Shown here in pieces: positions 8,695 to 17,900 of a stretch of 64,000 bases of DNA. The notes under the pieces are model-generated. The model ran no database searches. It had not been told where the DNA came from and worked only from the letters and a program-made list of their open reading frames with translations. A program made the translations under genes and the position numbers. The first letter of the stretch is position 1. The number at the start of each line of letters is the position of its first letter. Origin of the DNA: Spirosoma endophyticum. Lineage in GTDB: Bacteria; Bacteroidota; Bacteroidia; Cytophagales; Spirosomataceae. Where the stretch lies: positions 124,001-188,000 of the forward strand of contig NZ_FOLQ01000006.1 of the NCBI RefSeq assembly GCF_900112365.1, read 5' to 3'.

Positions 8695-9798
8695 ATGACC
8701 ATTCAAAACCTTCGAGACCGTAACCTAATTTTATTCGAGTGCATAAGCGGCAGCCGCGCCTACGGTACCGACCTGCCTACATCTGACACTGATATTCGAG
8801 GGGTATTTCTTCTACCTCAGGCTGATCTTTACGGATTGAATTACGTTGAGCAGGTTAACGATGACAAGAACGATGTGGTTTTTTATGAGCTGCGCCGGTT
8901 TGTCGAATTGCTTTCCAAAAACAACCCTAACATTCTCGAACTTCTCTGCGCTCCAGCTGACTGTATTCTCCAGAAGCATCCGCTGTTCGACCTGTTAAAG
9001 CCTACTGACTTTCTATCAAAACTCTGCAAAGACACCTTTGCTGGTTATGCCGTCAGCCAGATTAAAAAAGCGCGGGGCTTGAACAAGAAAATCCTGAATC
9101 CACTGCCGAAGGAGCGAAAATCTCTGCTCAACTTTTGCTACGTACTGGAAGGCAGTGCTTCTTCAGCCGGGTCAAAACCTGTCCTGGACTGGTTAGCGGC
9201 TCATGGCTGGAAACAGGAAAATTGCGGTCTGGCAAGCGTTCCGCATGCCCGTGATGTATATGCACTTTTCTACGACGAAACAGCTACGTTAGGTTTTCAG
9301 GGAATTATCTCAGGCAAAGAGTCAACCGAAGTATCATTGAGCAGTATCCCCAAAAATGCTACGTTACTGGCGTACCTGTCTGTGAATCATGACGGATATT
9401 CCAGTTACTGCAAAGATTATCGGGAGTATTGGGATTGGGTTGAGAAACGTAACGACGCTCGGTATCAGAACACGCTCAATCACGGCAAAAACTACGATGC
9501 CAAAAATATGATGCATACGTTCCGCTTGCTGGATATGGCGACGGAGATTCTGGAAACTGGCCAGGTTATTGTACGTCGGCCAAACCATGCTGAACTCTTA
9601 AACATTCGGTCGGGTGCGTTCGCGTATGATGATTTGATCAAACAAGCGGAAGAGAAAGTGGCCCGAATTGAAGCAGCAGCTATTATAAGTCCTCTCCCCG
9701 ATCGACCAGATTTGGTCCAAATTGAACGGGTTCTGGTGGACTTACGAATAGCGCTGTATAATTGGCCGGACGTATCCCAAAACCTTGACCTGCTCTAA
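8695..9798 (+). CDS. RlaP-type nucleotidyltransferase (RNA repair pathway polymerase beta family)
   Basis: 367 residues. SGSRAYGTDLPTSDTDIRGVF at residues 18-38 is the polymerase-beta nucleotidyltransferase core: Gly19-Ser20, then the metal-binding Asp31 and Asp33. The rest is helical, with conserved NPNILELL near 80 and an LRRFVELL helix before it. This matches the family named RlaP (Pfam 10127), which comparative genomics ties to RNA repair cassettes with RNA ligase, Hen1 and polynucleotide kinase; its exact reaction is not settled. No ligase gene adjoins it, but a T4-like polynucleotide kinase/phosphatase lies at 43522-44463 in the same window. The ATG at 8695 fits the domain start. It appears monocistronic. 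Confidence 0.85.
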   Translation: MTIQNLRDRNLILFECISGSRAYGTDLPTSDTDIRGVFLLPQADLYGLNYVEQVNDDKNDVVFYELRRFVELLSKNNPNILELLCAPADCILQKHPLFDLLKPTDFLSKLCKDTFAGYAVSQIKKARGLNKKILNPLPKERKSLLNFCYVLEGSASSAGSKPVLDWLAAHGWKQENCGLASVPHARDVYALFYDETATLGFQGIISGKESTEVSLSSIPKNATLLAYLSVNHDGYSSYCKDYREYWDWVEKRNDARYQNTLNHGKNYDAKNMMHTFRLLDMATEILETGQVIVRRPNHAELLNIRSGAFAYDDLIKQAEEKVARIEAAAIISPLPDRPDLVQIERVLVDLRIALYNWPDVSQNLDLL

Positions 9799-9849
9799 TC
9801 CTTTTTTAAACCTGAATCGGATCTACAATGCCAATGTTTGAGGTGGCCA

Positions 9850-9879
9850 ACAAAAAAGCCCCAACCAATCGATCGGGGC
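9850..9879 (-). terminator. Minus-strand intrinsic terminator
   Basis: GCCCC (9858-9862) pairs with GGGGC (9875-9879). Read on the minus strand the hairpin is followed by CTTTTTTG. No annotated minus-strand gene ends nearby; the nearest is the gene ending at 10288. Confidence 0.6.
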
Positions 9880-10100
9880 GTGTAGCATCAAATTATATAA
9901 TGGTAGACTGGCAAAAAAGTGGAAAGTCACCCCGATAGTAGGATTGTTCATAACGATGATAGAATCGTTTACAATGCCCATTAATATCTAGCTCAGCCCG
10001 ACCAGACGACCGAATCGCTACGTTGCGTGAAGCATACTACTTATGCAGAGCCTTATTCCGCCATTACAGACTTTATTTCCCAGCATAAGTTAATAAGAAA

Positions 10101-10130
10101 ACAGCCGCTACTCAATTGAGCAACGGCTGT
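10101..10130 (-). terminator. Hairpin with T-rich flank on the minus strand
   Basis: ACAGCCG (10101-10107) pairs with CGGCTGT (10124-10130), with an inner palindrome CTCAATTGAG. On the minus strand it is followed by TTTCTTATT, so it may end transcripts of the gene finishing at 10288. Confidence 0.5.
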
Positions 10131-10287
10131 CTGAATTCCTTGTTAATACTCATGGTACGGGTTGCGTAACGATACGGTTGCGTCAGGACGCAGAATTTTC
10201 GATTTCATTTCTGCGCTTGTCAAACGATTATGATTCAGTACGCCGTAAATTGGAAAGGCAAATGACGATAAGGCTGTTGCCGTTGAA

Positions 10288-10680
10288 TTATTTGGGAGCT
10301 GTCATTTCGGGTTCAATGTATTCGTTGGATAATTCTACCCAAAGGGTATTCCACTCAGTTTCCAGCGAATCCATCTGCTGATATAATGTTTCTTTCTTGT
10401 GTTCAATGGCGGCAATATGCTTCTTTTTGTCCGGCTCATTCGCTTTGGCCTGGCGAGCAATATCTTCGCTGTATTGGACATATACACGCGTTAATTCCTT
10501 ATGTTTCTCCAGGGTTGTGCTACTTTTAATATAACGCGGGTCACTCAATAATGACTTATGAGCAGATTTGTTCTTTAAATCGTTAACGACCAGTCCCTGT
10601 CGCATTACCACAATCCCGCAAAGGATCAGGGCTACGCCCAGCAGGACAACAAACGAGCCGATTATAATATGAGTGTTCAT
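10288..10680 (-). CDS. Small single-pass membrane protein of unknown function
   Basis: 130 residues from the ATG at 10680. I chose this start because the next residues, MNTHIIIGSFVVLLGVALILCGIVVM, form an N-terminal membrane helix; the open frame extends 34 codons upstream to a weak start without membrane or domain character. After the helix comes a charged, Lys/Glu-rich region (about 35-115) predicted as helical or coiled coil. The soluble part most likely faces the periplasm or cytosol as a tethered coil. I recognise no family. It stands alone, with hairpins downstream at 10101-10130 and 9850-9879. Confidence 0.65.
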   Translation of the reverse strand: MNTHIIIGSFVVLLGVALILCGIVVMRQGLVVNDLKNKSAHKSLLSDPRYIKSSTTLEKHKELTRVYVQYSEDIARQAKANEPDKKKHIAAIEHKKETLYQQMDSLETEWNTLWVELSNEYIEPEMTAPK

Positions 10681-10835
10681 GGCCTTCAATATACATCTTT
10701 TTCCTTTTCGCTCAACCGGGCTCTTATCTACGCCAACACATAAAGCTAATCTTGTTGCCACTATTGGCCTTTTTAATCGCAATTTAACTGCCGGAGAGCC
10801 AGTTCTGTTTTACGTCAGGCTGATTTAGTGACAAT

Positions 10836-10940
10836 CCAACAGCCTACCTTTTGCGTATGTCCAGAATGGACTGTGTTGGTCCTACGATAAATACTGAAGC
10901 CGGACAACCGCTGCCTGATTGGGTAGCGGTTGTTTTTTTA
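10836..10940 (+). ncRNA. Candidate structured small RNA ending in an intrinsic terminator
   Basis: Nested stems: CCAACA (10836-10841) with TGTTGG (10874-10879), enclosing GTCCA (10859-10863) with TGGAC (10867-10871). Then comes a perfect 9-bp terminator stem (10904-10912 with 10925-10933) and a seven-T run. No protein gene precedes it on this strand. The 5' end is unknown, and no good promoter was found, so this is a proposal. Confidence 0.35.
10904..10939 (+). terminator. Plus-strand intrinsic terminator without an upstream gene
   Basis: Perfect 9-bp stem ACAACCGCT / AGCGGTTGT, 12-nt loop, seven Ts. It is structurally strong, but the nearest plus-strand gene ends at 9798. Confidence 0.75.
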
Positions 10941-10970
10941 TCATTTCCCCTAAATCTCTACTGGTTAGGC

Positions 10971-11002
10971 ACAAAAAAGCCATGCTTCAAGGTGAGCATG
11001 GC
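10971..11002 (-). terminator. Terminator of the OMP_b-brl_3 gene
   Basis: GCCATGCT (10979-10986) pairs with AGCATGGC (10995-11002). On the minus strand it is followed by TTTTTTG. It lies about 125 nt beyond the stop codon at 11126. Confidence 0.75.
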
Positions 11003-11125
11003 TTTCGCGTTTTCTTAACCTAAACTAAAAATCTTATCTAAAAAATGTAACCTGTATCCTGTTTGTAAACCAGATTGAGACCCTACCCTCATTCTTATAC
11101 AGGCTACATTATTCGCTATTTCTGT

Positions 11126-13633
11126 TTAATTCCCTGCTTTTACCCGATTCTGCTCAGCTGATGTGGCCGAATTCCGATCACGAGCCCCTTTTAGATTCTG
11201 ATTGCCGAAACGATACGTGAACGTCAGCATGATTCTGCGACTCTCCCAGCGCGATGCTACGTGGAAATTGATGTCCTGAACCACAGCCCGACCATTAAAA
11301 TGGTTCAGCCAGAAAGGGTCGTTGATATTGAGTTTAACGTTCCCTTTGCCTTCCATCACTTTCTTTTGCACCCCTACGCTAAAGCCACCCATTGGCTGCG
11401 CCCGATAGAAACCATATTGCGAGGCCGAATTGTACCAGCCGGATAGTTCAGCCGACATCGTTTTGTTCAGCGTGAAATTCTGGGACGTGTACAGATTGTA
11501 AGCCACTAACTTTACTTCGTAAGGCGTGCCCGAATAGAACGTCTGGTAATTCTGGTAATACGTATTGATGTTATTCTGCATCCGCCACCATTTAGCCACG
11601 ACTACCGGAAAACTTACGTTCAGGCTTACATTATCTAAATGACCCTGATTTTCAGCGGTTACATAGGTTATGTTTTCAGCGGGAATCTGCCGGGGCGTTT
11701 CCTGGTTAATAAAATCCGTTGTGCGACTATAACCCAGAGTCGTTGACAGAGTCCCTTTGAAAACGTGCGTCAGTTCAACCGAGTTGGTGTATTGTGGTCG
11801 TAGAAACGGGTTTCCTTTTTGATAGGTGTATGGATCGAGATAGAACACAAACGGATTCAGGTTCTGGTAATCCGGACGGTCAATCCGGCGACTGAACGAC
11901 AAATTCAGTACGTTATTCGTGTCTAACTGGCGTGACAGAAATACAGTCGGGAAGAGATTCAGGTAGTTACGATCAACGGTTTGATTCAGCGTAACCGACG
12001 TACCAATTGAGTGCGTGTGCTCGGCCCGCAACCCCGTCTGAACTTTCAACTTACCGAACTTACCAGCGTAGTTAATGTAGGCGGCATTGATGTTTTCGGT
12101 GTATTTGAACTGGTTCGAGCGGCTGGCATCGAATAACCACTGGCGGCTTTCCTGCTGCAACGTATCGTAAAGGGTGTTGTTATCGGCATTAACAAAGCTA
12201 CTTTTCAGGCCGGTTTCAAACTTGCCGCCGTTTTTTAATGGATGCACGTAATCTGTTTTGAAAGCCAGAATATTAATGGTCGATGGCATGTTATTACGCA
12301 CATCCTGATTCGGACGAACCGGCAGAATTTCAGGACCATAATAGACTGTACTCAAGTCATTGTTATTCTTACCGCCGTAGTGAACAAAGTCGCCATCAAT
12401 GGTCCACTCCCGGCCTTTTCCGTCGAAATCATATTTGTAATTGAGGTTACCCGTAAGATTTGACAAATAATTACGGGCATCTGTTTTGGTAGCAGGCTTG
12501 CTGGTCAGCTTATGATTTTCATCACTGATGAACGTATTGTTCACCCCCGACGACCGCCAATCGTTCGAGAAACCATTGATCAACACACCAATCGTGCTTT
12601 TCTGATTGATAAAGTAATCCAGACCAGCTTTGTAGGAATGTCCCGTAAACTGATTTGGCCGGAACGAATACTGATCGAAGTAGGTGGTAGTACCGTTGAA
12701 GGGAATAGCCCGGTTGATCTCGTTACTTTGCGAACTCTGTCGATTTACATAACTATAATTCCCAAAGAAATTGATTTTCCCTTCCCGGTGGTTCAAGTTC
12801 AGCGACGTATTGAATTTTGGCAGATCGTCGCGGGCACCAGCTAAGTTATTTACCCAACCATACCCCGTGCCGATGATGAACGTACCATTGGTGCCGAAAT
12901 TCTTATTTTTCTTCATCTTGATGTTGATAATCCCGGAGTTACCAGCCGCATCATATTTGGAACCTGGATTCGTGATTATCTCAATTGAAGCAATGTTATC
13001 GCTGGGTGTATTTTTGAGCAGGTTCGATACTTCCTGCTGAGACAGGTACGTTTGTTTGCCGTCGATATAGACAATAACGCCCGCTTTTCCTTTCAACTGA
13101 ATTTGGTCATTCTGGCGGTCGATGGTCACACCGGGTGCTTTTTCCAGTACTTCCAGGGCGGTGTTGCCACTGGCTACGATGCTGTTCTCGACGTTCATAA
13201 CCGTGCGATCAACCTGCTGCTCAATAAAGGGTTTCTGAGCAACAACCTTTACTTCAGTTAGGTTTTTCGTTTCGTCGGTCATGGCTAAAGTAGGCAATTC
13301 AAGCGCCGGATGTGATTCATCAATCGCGAACGGTGCGCTATACGTTTTATGATAACCAATTTGCTGAGCCGCTACGACATACTGACCTGCGCCAACATTA
13401 TCGAATGCATATTTTCCATCGACGTCGCTGATAGCTCCTTTTACCAAGGTGGAGTCCTTCGCCTTCAGTAACATTAAGGTACTGAATTCCAGCGACTTTC
13501 CTGCTACTGTGGCTACTTTACCATTTACGGTGCCTCTCGTCAGAACCTGACCGAACGAGTTTGTCAGGCTTAGCAAAAGCAGACCATAGAAGGCCACTAA
13601 TAGCAATATGTGATGAGTCAAAGGCTTTTTCAT
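11126..13633 (-). CDS. TonB-dependent receptor-like outer membrane protein (OMP_b-brl_3 family)
   Basis: 835 residues. A signal peptide (about 1-28) is followed by a CarboxypepD_reg-like domain (about 32-118), a plug domain (VQQVDRTVMNVENSIVASG is replaced here by EQQVDRTVMNVENSIV near 137, then IVYIDGKQTYLS near 186 and IEIITNPGSKYDAAGNSGIINIKM near 217-240), and a C-terminal barrel rich in aromatic strands. The arrangement matches the OMP_b-brl_3 (outer membrane beta-barrel family 14905) proteins of Bacteroidota, which look like TonB receptors but have unknown cargo. The Gly/Ala/Lys/Asn-rich end after the last strand is unusual, since most barrels stop in Phe. A TACCTTTG box lies upstream on this strand. 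Confidence 0.87.
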   Translation of the reverse strand: MKKPLTHHILLLVAFYGLLLLSLTNSFGQVLTRGTVNGKVATVAGKSLEFSTLMLLKAKDSTLVKGAISDVDGKYAFDNVGAGQYVVAAQQIGYHKTYSAPFAIDESHPALELPTLAMTDETKNLTEVKVVAQKPFIEQQVDRTVMNVENSIVASGNTALEVLEKAPGVTIDRQNDQIQLKGKAGVIVYIDGKQTYLSQQEVSNLLKNTPSDNIASIEIITNPGSKYDAAGNSGIINIKMKKNKNFGTNGTFIIGTGYGWVNNLAGARDDLPKFNTSLNLNHREGKINFFGNYSYVNRQSSQSNEINRAIPFNGTTTYFDQYSFRPNQFTGHSYKAGLDYFINQKSTIGVLINGFSNDWRSSGVNNTFISDENHKLTSKPATKTDARNYLSNLTGNLNYKYDFDGKGREWTIDGDFVHYGGKNNNDLSTVYYGPEILPVRPNQDVRNNMPSTINILAFKTDYVHPLKNGGKFETGLKSSFVNADNNTLYDTLQQESRQWLFDASRSNQFKYTENINAAYINYAGKFGKLKVQTGLRAEHTHSIGTSVTLNQTVDRNYLNLFPTVFLSRQLDTNNVLNLSFSRRIDRPDYQNLNPFVFYLDPYTYQKGNPFLRPQYTNSVELTHVFKGTLSTTLGYSRTTDFINQETPRQIPAENITYVTAENQGHLDNVSLNVSFPVVVAKWWRMQNNINTYYQNYQTFYSGTPYEVKLVAYNLYTSQNFTLNKTMSAELSGWYNSASQYGFYRAQPMGGFSVGVQKKVMEGKGNVKLNINDPFWLNHFNGRAVVQDINFHVASRWESRRIMLTFTYRFGNQNLKGARDRNSATSAEQNRVKAGN

Positions 13634-13682
13634 TGTCTTATTCTTTCAGAAGGTTGCTTTGTGTCTTGCACTAAGTACATGG

Positions 13683-13690
13683 CAAAGGTA
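13683..13690 (-). promoter_or_regulatory. Candidate -7 element for the OMP_b-brl_3 gene
   Basis: On the minus strand this reads TACCTTTG, an exact TAnnTTTG match 50 nt upstream of the start codon at 13633. A TTTG (13705-13708) lies 14 nt further up, shorter than the usual 19-nt spacing. Confidence 0.45.
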
Positions 13691-13841
13691 GGTAGTGGGT
13701 ATCACAAAGTACCTGTTCTTACACAAGCGGTCTGAACGCTGGGATGAGTGGATAATTACTTGGATTTACTGCGCCTTTGAAGCAATCGAGATAAAGATGC
13801 AGGCGCGAAGAGAATGTTGCATGCCAGAACCGGGATTTTTG

Positions 13842-13924
13842 TGATTTTATTGACCGACTATGATTTTATGCATTGGCTTTCCCTGAAAGCCAATGCATAA
13901 AATCATAGTCGGTCAATAAAATCA
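13842..13924. repeat. Perfect 40-bp inverted repeat with 3-nt loop
   Basis: Arms 13842-13881 and 13885-13924 are exact reverse complements, with loop CCT. Pairing continues outward for about 11 more bp (13831-13841 with 13925-13935) with one mismatch and two G-T pairs. Each arm contains two copies of TGATTTTAT, 19 nt apart. It lies between two minus-strand genes and has no T run on the minus strand, so it is not a typical terminator. It may be a small mobile palindromic repeat. Confidence 0.9.
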
Positions 13925-13952
13925 TACAAATCCTGCGGGGCCGCCCGTGCGG

Positions 13953-14687
13953 TCAGAATTTGATCCCAACAGCCCACACGCTGGCGTCTGGCCCCTGTCC
14001 TGCTTTGAATGGACTATTGGGTTCATAACGTCCGAAGAGTTTCGGTTGTCCCCGGAAACCCAGCTCGGTAGTAAGTCCCCAGCGAACGGGATTCAGGCTG
14101 TAAGACCCATGTGTCCGAACGGCCGATCCGCCTTCGGGTTTTATTTTCGTGTAACTGTCCAGGCGTATACCGGCGTAAGCTCCCACGCCGAACGTCAACC
14201 CCGATCGGAACGTAACGTTCAGGATCACGGGTAAGTTAAGCTGAGTCGTAACGAGTTTTGACTTATGCAGGTCAGTGTCTGCCTGCTCAATAACAAGCTG
14301 ATTATTGCGCTCAACCAACATGTTACGTCCCACCTCGGGCGACCGCTCGAACATGAAGTTGTTCCAGGCGATTTCAGGTCCCGTTACCAACCGAAGTTTT
14401 GTGGAACCCATCACGGCGAGTGGAATGCGTTTCTGCCAGGATAGTGCTACGTAGCGCGAACCAATAGGACGAAAATCGTAACCCGCAGGCAGCGACCCAC
14501 CGAAATTATTGACACCAACGTAGATATGGAGATCTGATGTAATATGCTCAATTCTTCTCGTTGATTTTGTCGTCGAATACGTAGTGTAGGAACTGGAATC
14601 GGTTGGGCTGGTAGCCGTCGATTGAGCGAAGGAGGCTGTTGAAGCGGCAAGCAGAGCCATAGTGAGGATGTGGCTGAACGTTTTCAT
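13953..14687 (-). CDS. Outer membrane beta-barrel protein of unknown function
   Basis: 244 residues from the ATG at 14687; the frame opens four codons earlier at a TTG, but the ATG gives a standard signal peptide (MKTFSHILTMALLAASTASFAQ). The mature part begins with a Ser/Thr-rich stretch, then alternating hydrophobic strands with GVNNFGG, GVGAYAGIRLDSY and a final AVGIKF ending in Phe. This is the pattern of porin-like or outer-membrane-protein-beta-brl families. Its substrate or role cannot be read. It ends 28 nt beyond the long inverted repeat at 13842-13924. Confidence 0.7.
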   Translation of the reverse strand: MKTFSHILTMALLAASTASFAQSTATSPTDSSSYTTYSTTKSTRRIEHITSDLHIYVGVNNFGGSLPAGYDFRPIGSRYVALSWQKRIPLAVMGSTKLRLVTGPEIAWNNFMFERSPEVGRNMLVERNNQLVIEQADTDLHKSKLVTTQLNLPVILNVTFRSGLTFGVGAYAGIRLDSYTKIKPEGGSAVRTHGSYSLNPVRWGLTTELGFRGQPKLFGRYEPNSPFKAGQGPDASVWAVGIKF

Positions 14688-14841
14688 GGTTGTAAGCAAA
14701 ATAAGGGTTTAGGAAAATTGAAGTTTATGCAATCCAGGTTTGTATTCTTTGTGTCATTTGGCAGGAAGATGTAAGAACAGTAGGATCAGGTTGCATGGGG
14801 TGATTGAAAATTCCTTAAACCTTATTAAAACTCACAAAAAA

Positions 14842-14880
14842 AGTATCAAAACCTATTGATTATCAATAGGTTTTGATACT
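14842..14880 (-). terminator. Terminator of the multi-PAS kinase gene
   Basis: Perfect 18-bp stem (14842-14859 with 14863-14880) and 3-nt loop. On the minus strand it is followed by TTTTTTTTG, 20 nt beyond the stop codon of the 14901 gene. Confidence 0.9.
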
Positions 14881-14900
14881 AAAAAAAATTAAATAAAAAT

Positions 14901-17900
14901 TTAGACGACAGGCAGGTACACAATAAACGTAGCCCCCCGACCCAGTTGGCTGACGGCCGTAATAGCCCCCCCATGATTGGTCACTACTTTCTCACAAATG
15001 GCCAGGCCGATTCCCGTACCCGCATATTTAGTTCTGCCATGTAGCCGCTGAAAAACCTGAAAAATTCGATCTATGTACTTTTCTTCAAATCCTATCCCGT
15101 TGTCAGACACGCTGATGCAGTAGTAAGCCGAAACAGGACGGATAGGTCTGATCGATAGCGGTATGTCATTAGGGCCAACTTGCTCAACCTGAATCTGAAT
15201 TATCGGCCGAACGTCTGCTTTCTGAAATTTCAGCGCGTTGCTCAGTAAATTCTGGAACAGTTGACGTAGCTGGGATTCGTCGCCCAATACGGTTGGCAGG
15301 TTTCCTACCCGCACGCGAGCCTCGGCCTGTTTGATAGCTATCTCCAGGTCGTCGAGTACGCCGGCAAGTACATGATTTAAATGTACCAGGGATGTCGTTT
15401 CCTGGCGGGTTGAGATACGCGAAAAAGTTAGTAGATCTCTAATAAGTTGTGACATTCGGCTGGCTGCCGATTGCATCCGCTCCAGGTTGTCGACGCCTTC
15501 GCCCAACTGGTCAGCATATTGACTCTTCAGGATGTCACCGAACGCCTGTATCTTCCGAAGTGGCTCCTGCAAATCATGGCTAGCGATGTAAGCAAACTTT
15601 TCCAGGTTGTCGTTCGAACGCCGGAGGTCATGGTTCGACGCCAATAATTGTTCAGTACGAGCCTGCACCAGTTCTTCCAGTTCGGCTTCCAGTTCCTTCT
15701 GCTCATGAATATCGGTAGCTGTACCCACCCAAACCGTAATCACACCTTCCTCATCACGAATGGGCAACGCCCGATTCAAATGCCATCGATACATCCCATC
15801 TGCCCCCCGGCGATAGCGATTTTCCACGACAAACACAGTTCCAGTTGATAAGGCAGCCTTATACACCTCCAGCGTATGAGCCAGATCGTCGGGATGAACT
15901 ACAGCTTGCCAACCCCAGGCTTTAGTTTGCTCAAAACCCAGCCCTGTGTAATCGTACCATTGCTGGTTGTAGAAATCAACTTCGCCCTGGGGCGTATTGG
16001 TCCAGGTCATGGGCGACATAGCCTCCATCAGGGAACGGAAACGTAGTTCACTCGCTTCAATTGTCCGACGGGCCAAAACCTGCTCGGTAACATCGATGGC
16101 CATGTCGAGAATGGCGTAAACCTTTCCGGCAGCGTTACGTAGCGGTTTATAGGTGAAATTAAAGTAGAAGGTTTTTAATTGCCCATCCACCATCAAATCG
16201 GCTCGAGCTTCCTGAGCGCTATATTCAATGCCCGTTGCGTATACCTGCTGAAGAATATCAAGAAACGGCTGACCTATCAATTCTGGTACGCCTTCACGCA
16301 GTGTTTTCCCGATCACCGCACTGTCCTTCCCCCAAAACTTCAACATAGCTTCGTTAGGCAGTTCAATAATCATCTCCGGGACAATGAACAAACTCGTTGC
16401 TACCGGTGCCTCTTCAATCAAATTCCGGAAACGCTGTTCGCTTTCCTGAAGGGCTCTTTTGGCTTTTACCTGACTGGTAACTTCAGTAGCAACAACCAGC
16501 ACACCATTCGTCATTTCTACTTCATCCCGTACGGGTGCGTAGACAAAATTAAAGTAAGCATCTTCCAGTTTTCCCTTCCGGTGCAACTGGGCATGCATCT
16601 CATATCCATAGTGAGAAATACCTGAATCATAGACATTTTCCAATAATTCGATAAAACCCTGTCCGTCAAGTTCGGGCAAGGCTTCGATCAGAGGCAAGCC
16701 GATAATGGACATATCCTTACCCCATATTTCCAGCATGGACGTGTTCGCTGTCTCGACAACCAGATTCCGGCTATTCAGAATACCAATGGCTACTGGAGCC
16801 TGCGTGATCATATTCCGAAACCGTTCATCGCTGGCCCGGAGCTTTGCATTGGCCTCAATGCGCTCACTTATGTCCAGAATAGCGCCAATGTAGCCCGTGA
16901 AGCGCCCATCTGTTGCATACTGCGGGGTACCTGTGCAAACCACCCAACGCATTCTACCATCAGTCGCGTTAAGCACACGGAACTGACTTTCATGGTATCG
17001 GAACGCCCTGAAGTCGGCCAGAAAATGTTCAGCTGCCCGTTGACGATCTTCGATGACGACATAATTCAACCACCCATTTCCCAGGTGCTTCTCCAGGGGA
17101 ACACCCGTCCAGTCAACCCATTTTGGACTTACGTAGGTAATGGCCAGGCTTTCGTCCGTAGTCCACAAAGCGGCAGTCGATGCGGTGGTAATACTTCGGA
17201 ACAGTGCTTCACTGTCCCGAAGTGCCTGCCGGGTAGCTACCTCTGCACTAATATCATCTGCAATGATGATCATGCTATGGGTTTCATCCTGTGCATCGGC
17301 CACCCGCGTAACGTTCAGTTGTACCCACCGGATAGAACCATCTTTATGGATATATCGCTTAACCAGATTAAAGAAAGGCCGATCACCCCGCACAACTTCT
17401 TCGAATAACTTGCGGTTACCTTCGCGGTCTTCGGCGTGAGTTAGTTCGAAGCTGTTTAAGTGTTGTAACTCGTCAATAGAATAGCCCAGGAGCTTTGTAT
17501 AAGCCTCATTGACCAGCGTAAAATTGGCCCGTTTGTCGGTGAAGGCCATACCCATCGACGTATTGTTGAAAGCAATGGTAAAACGTTCTTCCGCTTCTTT
17601 CAACGCTTTTGCACTTTCTCTCTGGCGAGTGATGTCCGTTACAATACCTGAAAAAGTGACTGACTTACCAGCCGAATTGGATAAATACTGACCCAGTACT
17701 TTGACCCAGTGTACAGACTTATCCTTCCAGATAAAACGAGCTTCGTAACTAACTGTATTTGTATCGCTGGCCATTTCGTAGGCCCGCTCCCGAATCAAAC
17801 GATCATCGGGATGGATATGCTCAATAAATACGTCCCGGCTAAGGCCCGTGGTTATTTCTCCCGTTACGATGCGGGCATAGGAAGCCGAGTAAATGATTTC

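Larger units (their letters stand above)
9799..10287. other. 489-nt intergenic stretch with two hairpins and no gene
   Basis: No credible reading frame on either strand. It holds a minus-strand terminator (9858-9879) and a palindromic hairpin (10101-10130). A terminator on the minus strand about 410 nt beyond the end of the 10288 gene suggests a long 3' untranslated region or a small minus-strand RNA. Confidence 0.5.
10681..11125. other. 445-nt intergenic stretch with an RNA candidate and two terminators
   Basis: No credible protein gene. It holds a plus-strand terminator with no plus-strand gene upstream for 1.1 kb (see the RNA candidate) and the minus-strand terminator of the TonB-type gene. 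Confidence 0.5.
13634..13952. other. 319-nt intergenic stretch: promoter region plus long inverted repeat
   Basis: No gene. Holds the candidate promoter of the OMP_b-brl_3 gene and the 40-bp perfect inverted repeat. Confidence 0.5.

Noticed and set aside
10858..11017. 50-codon plus-strand frame
   Set aside because: It reads straight through two terminator hairpins.
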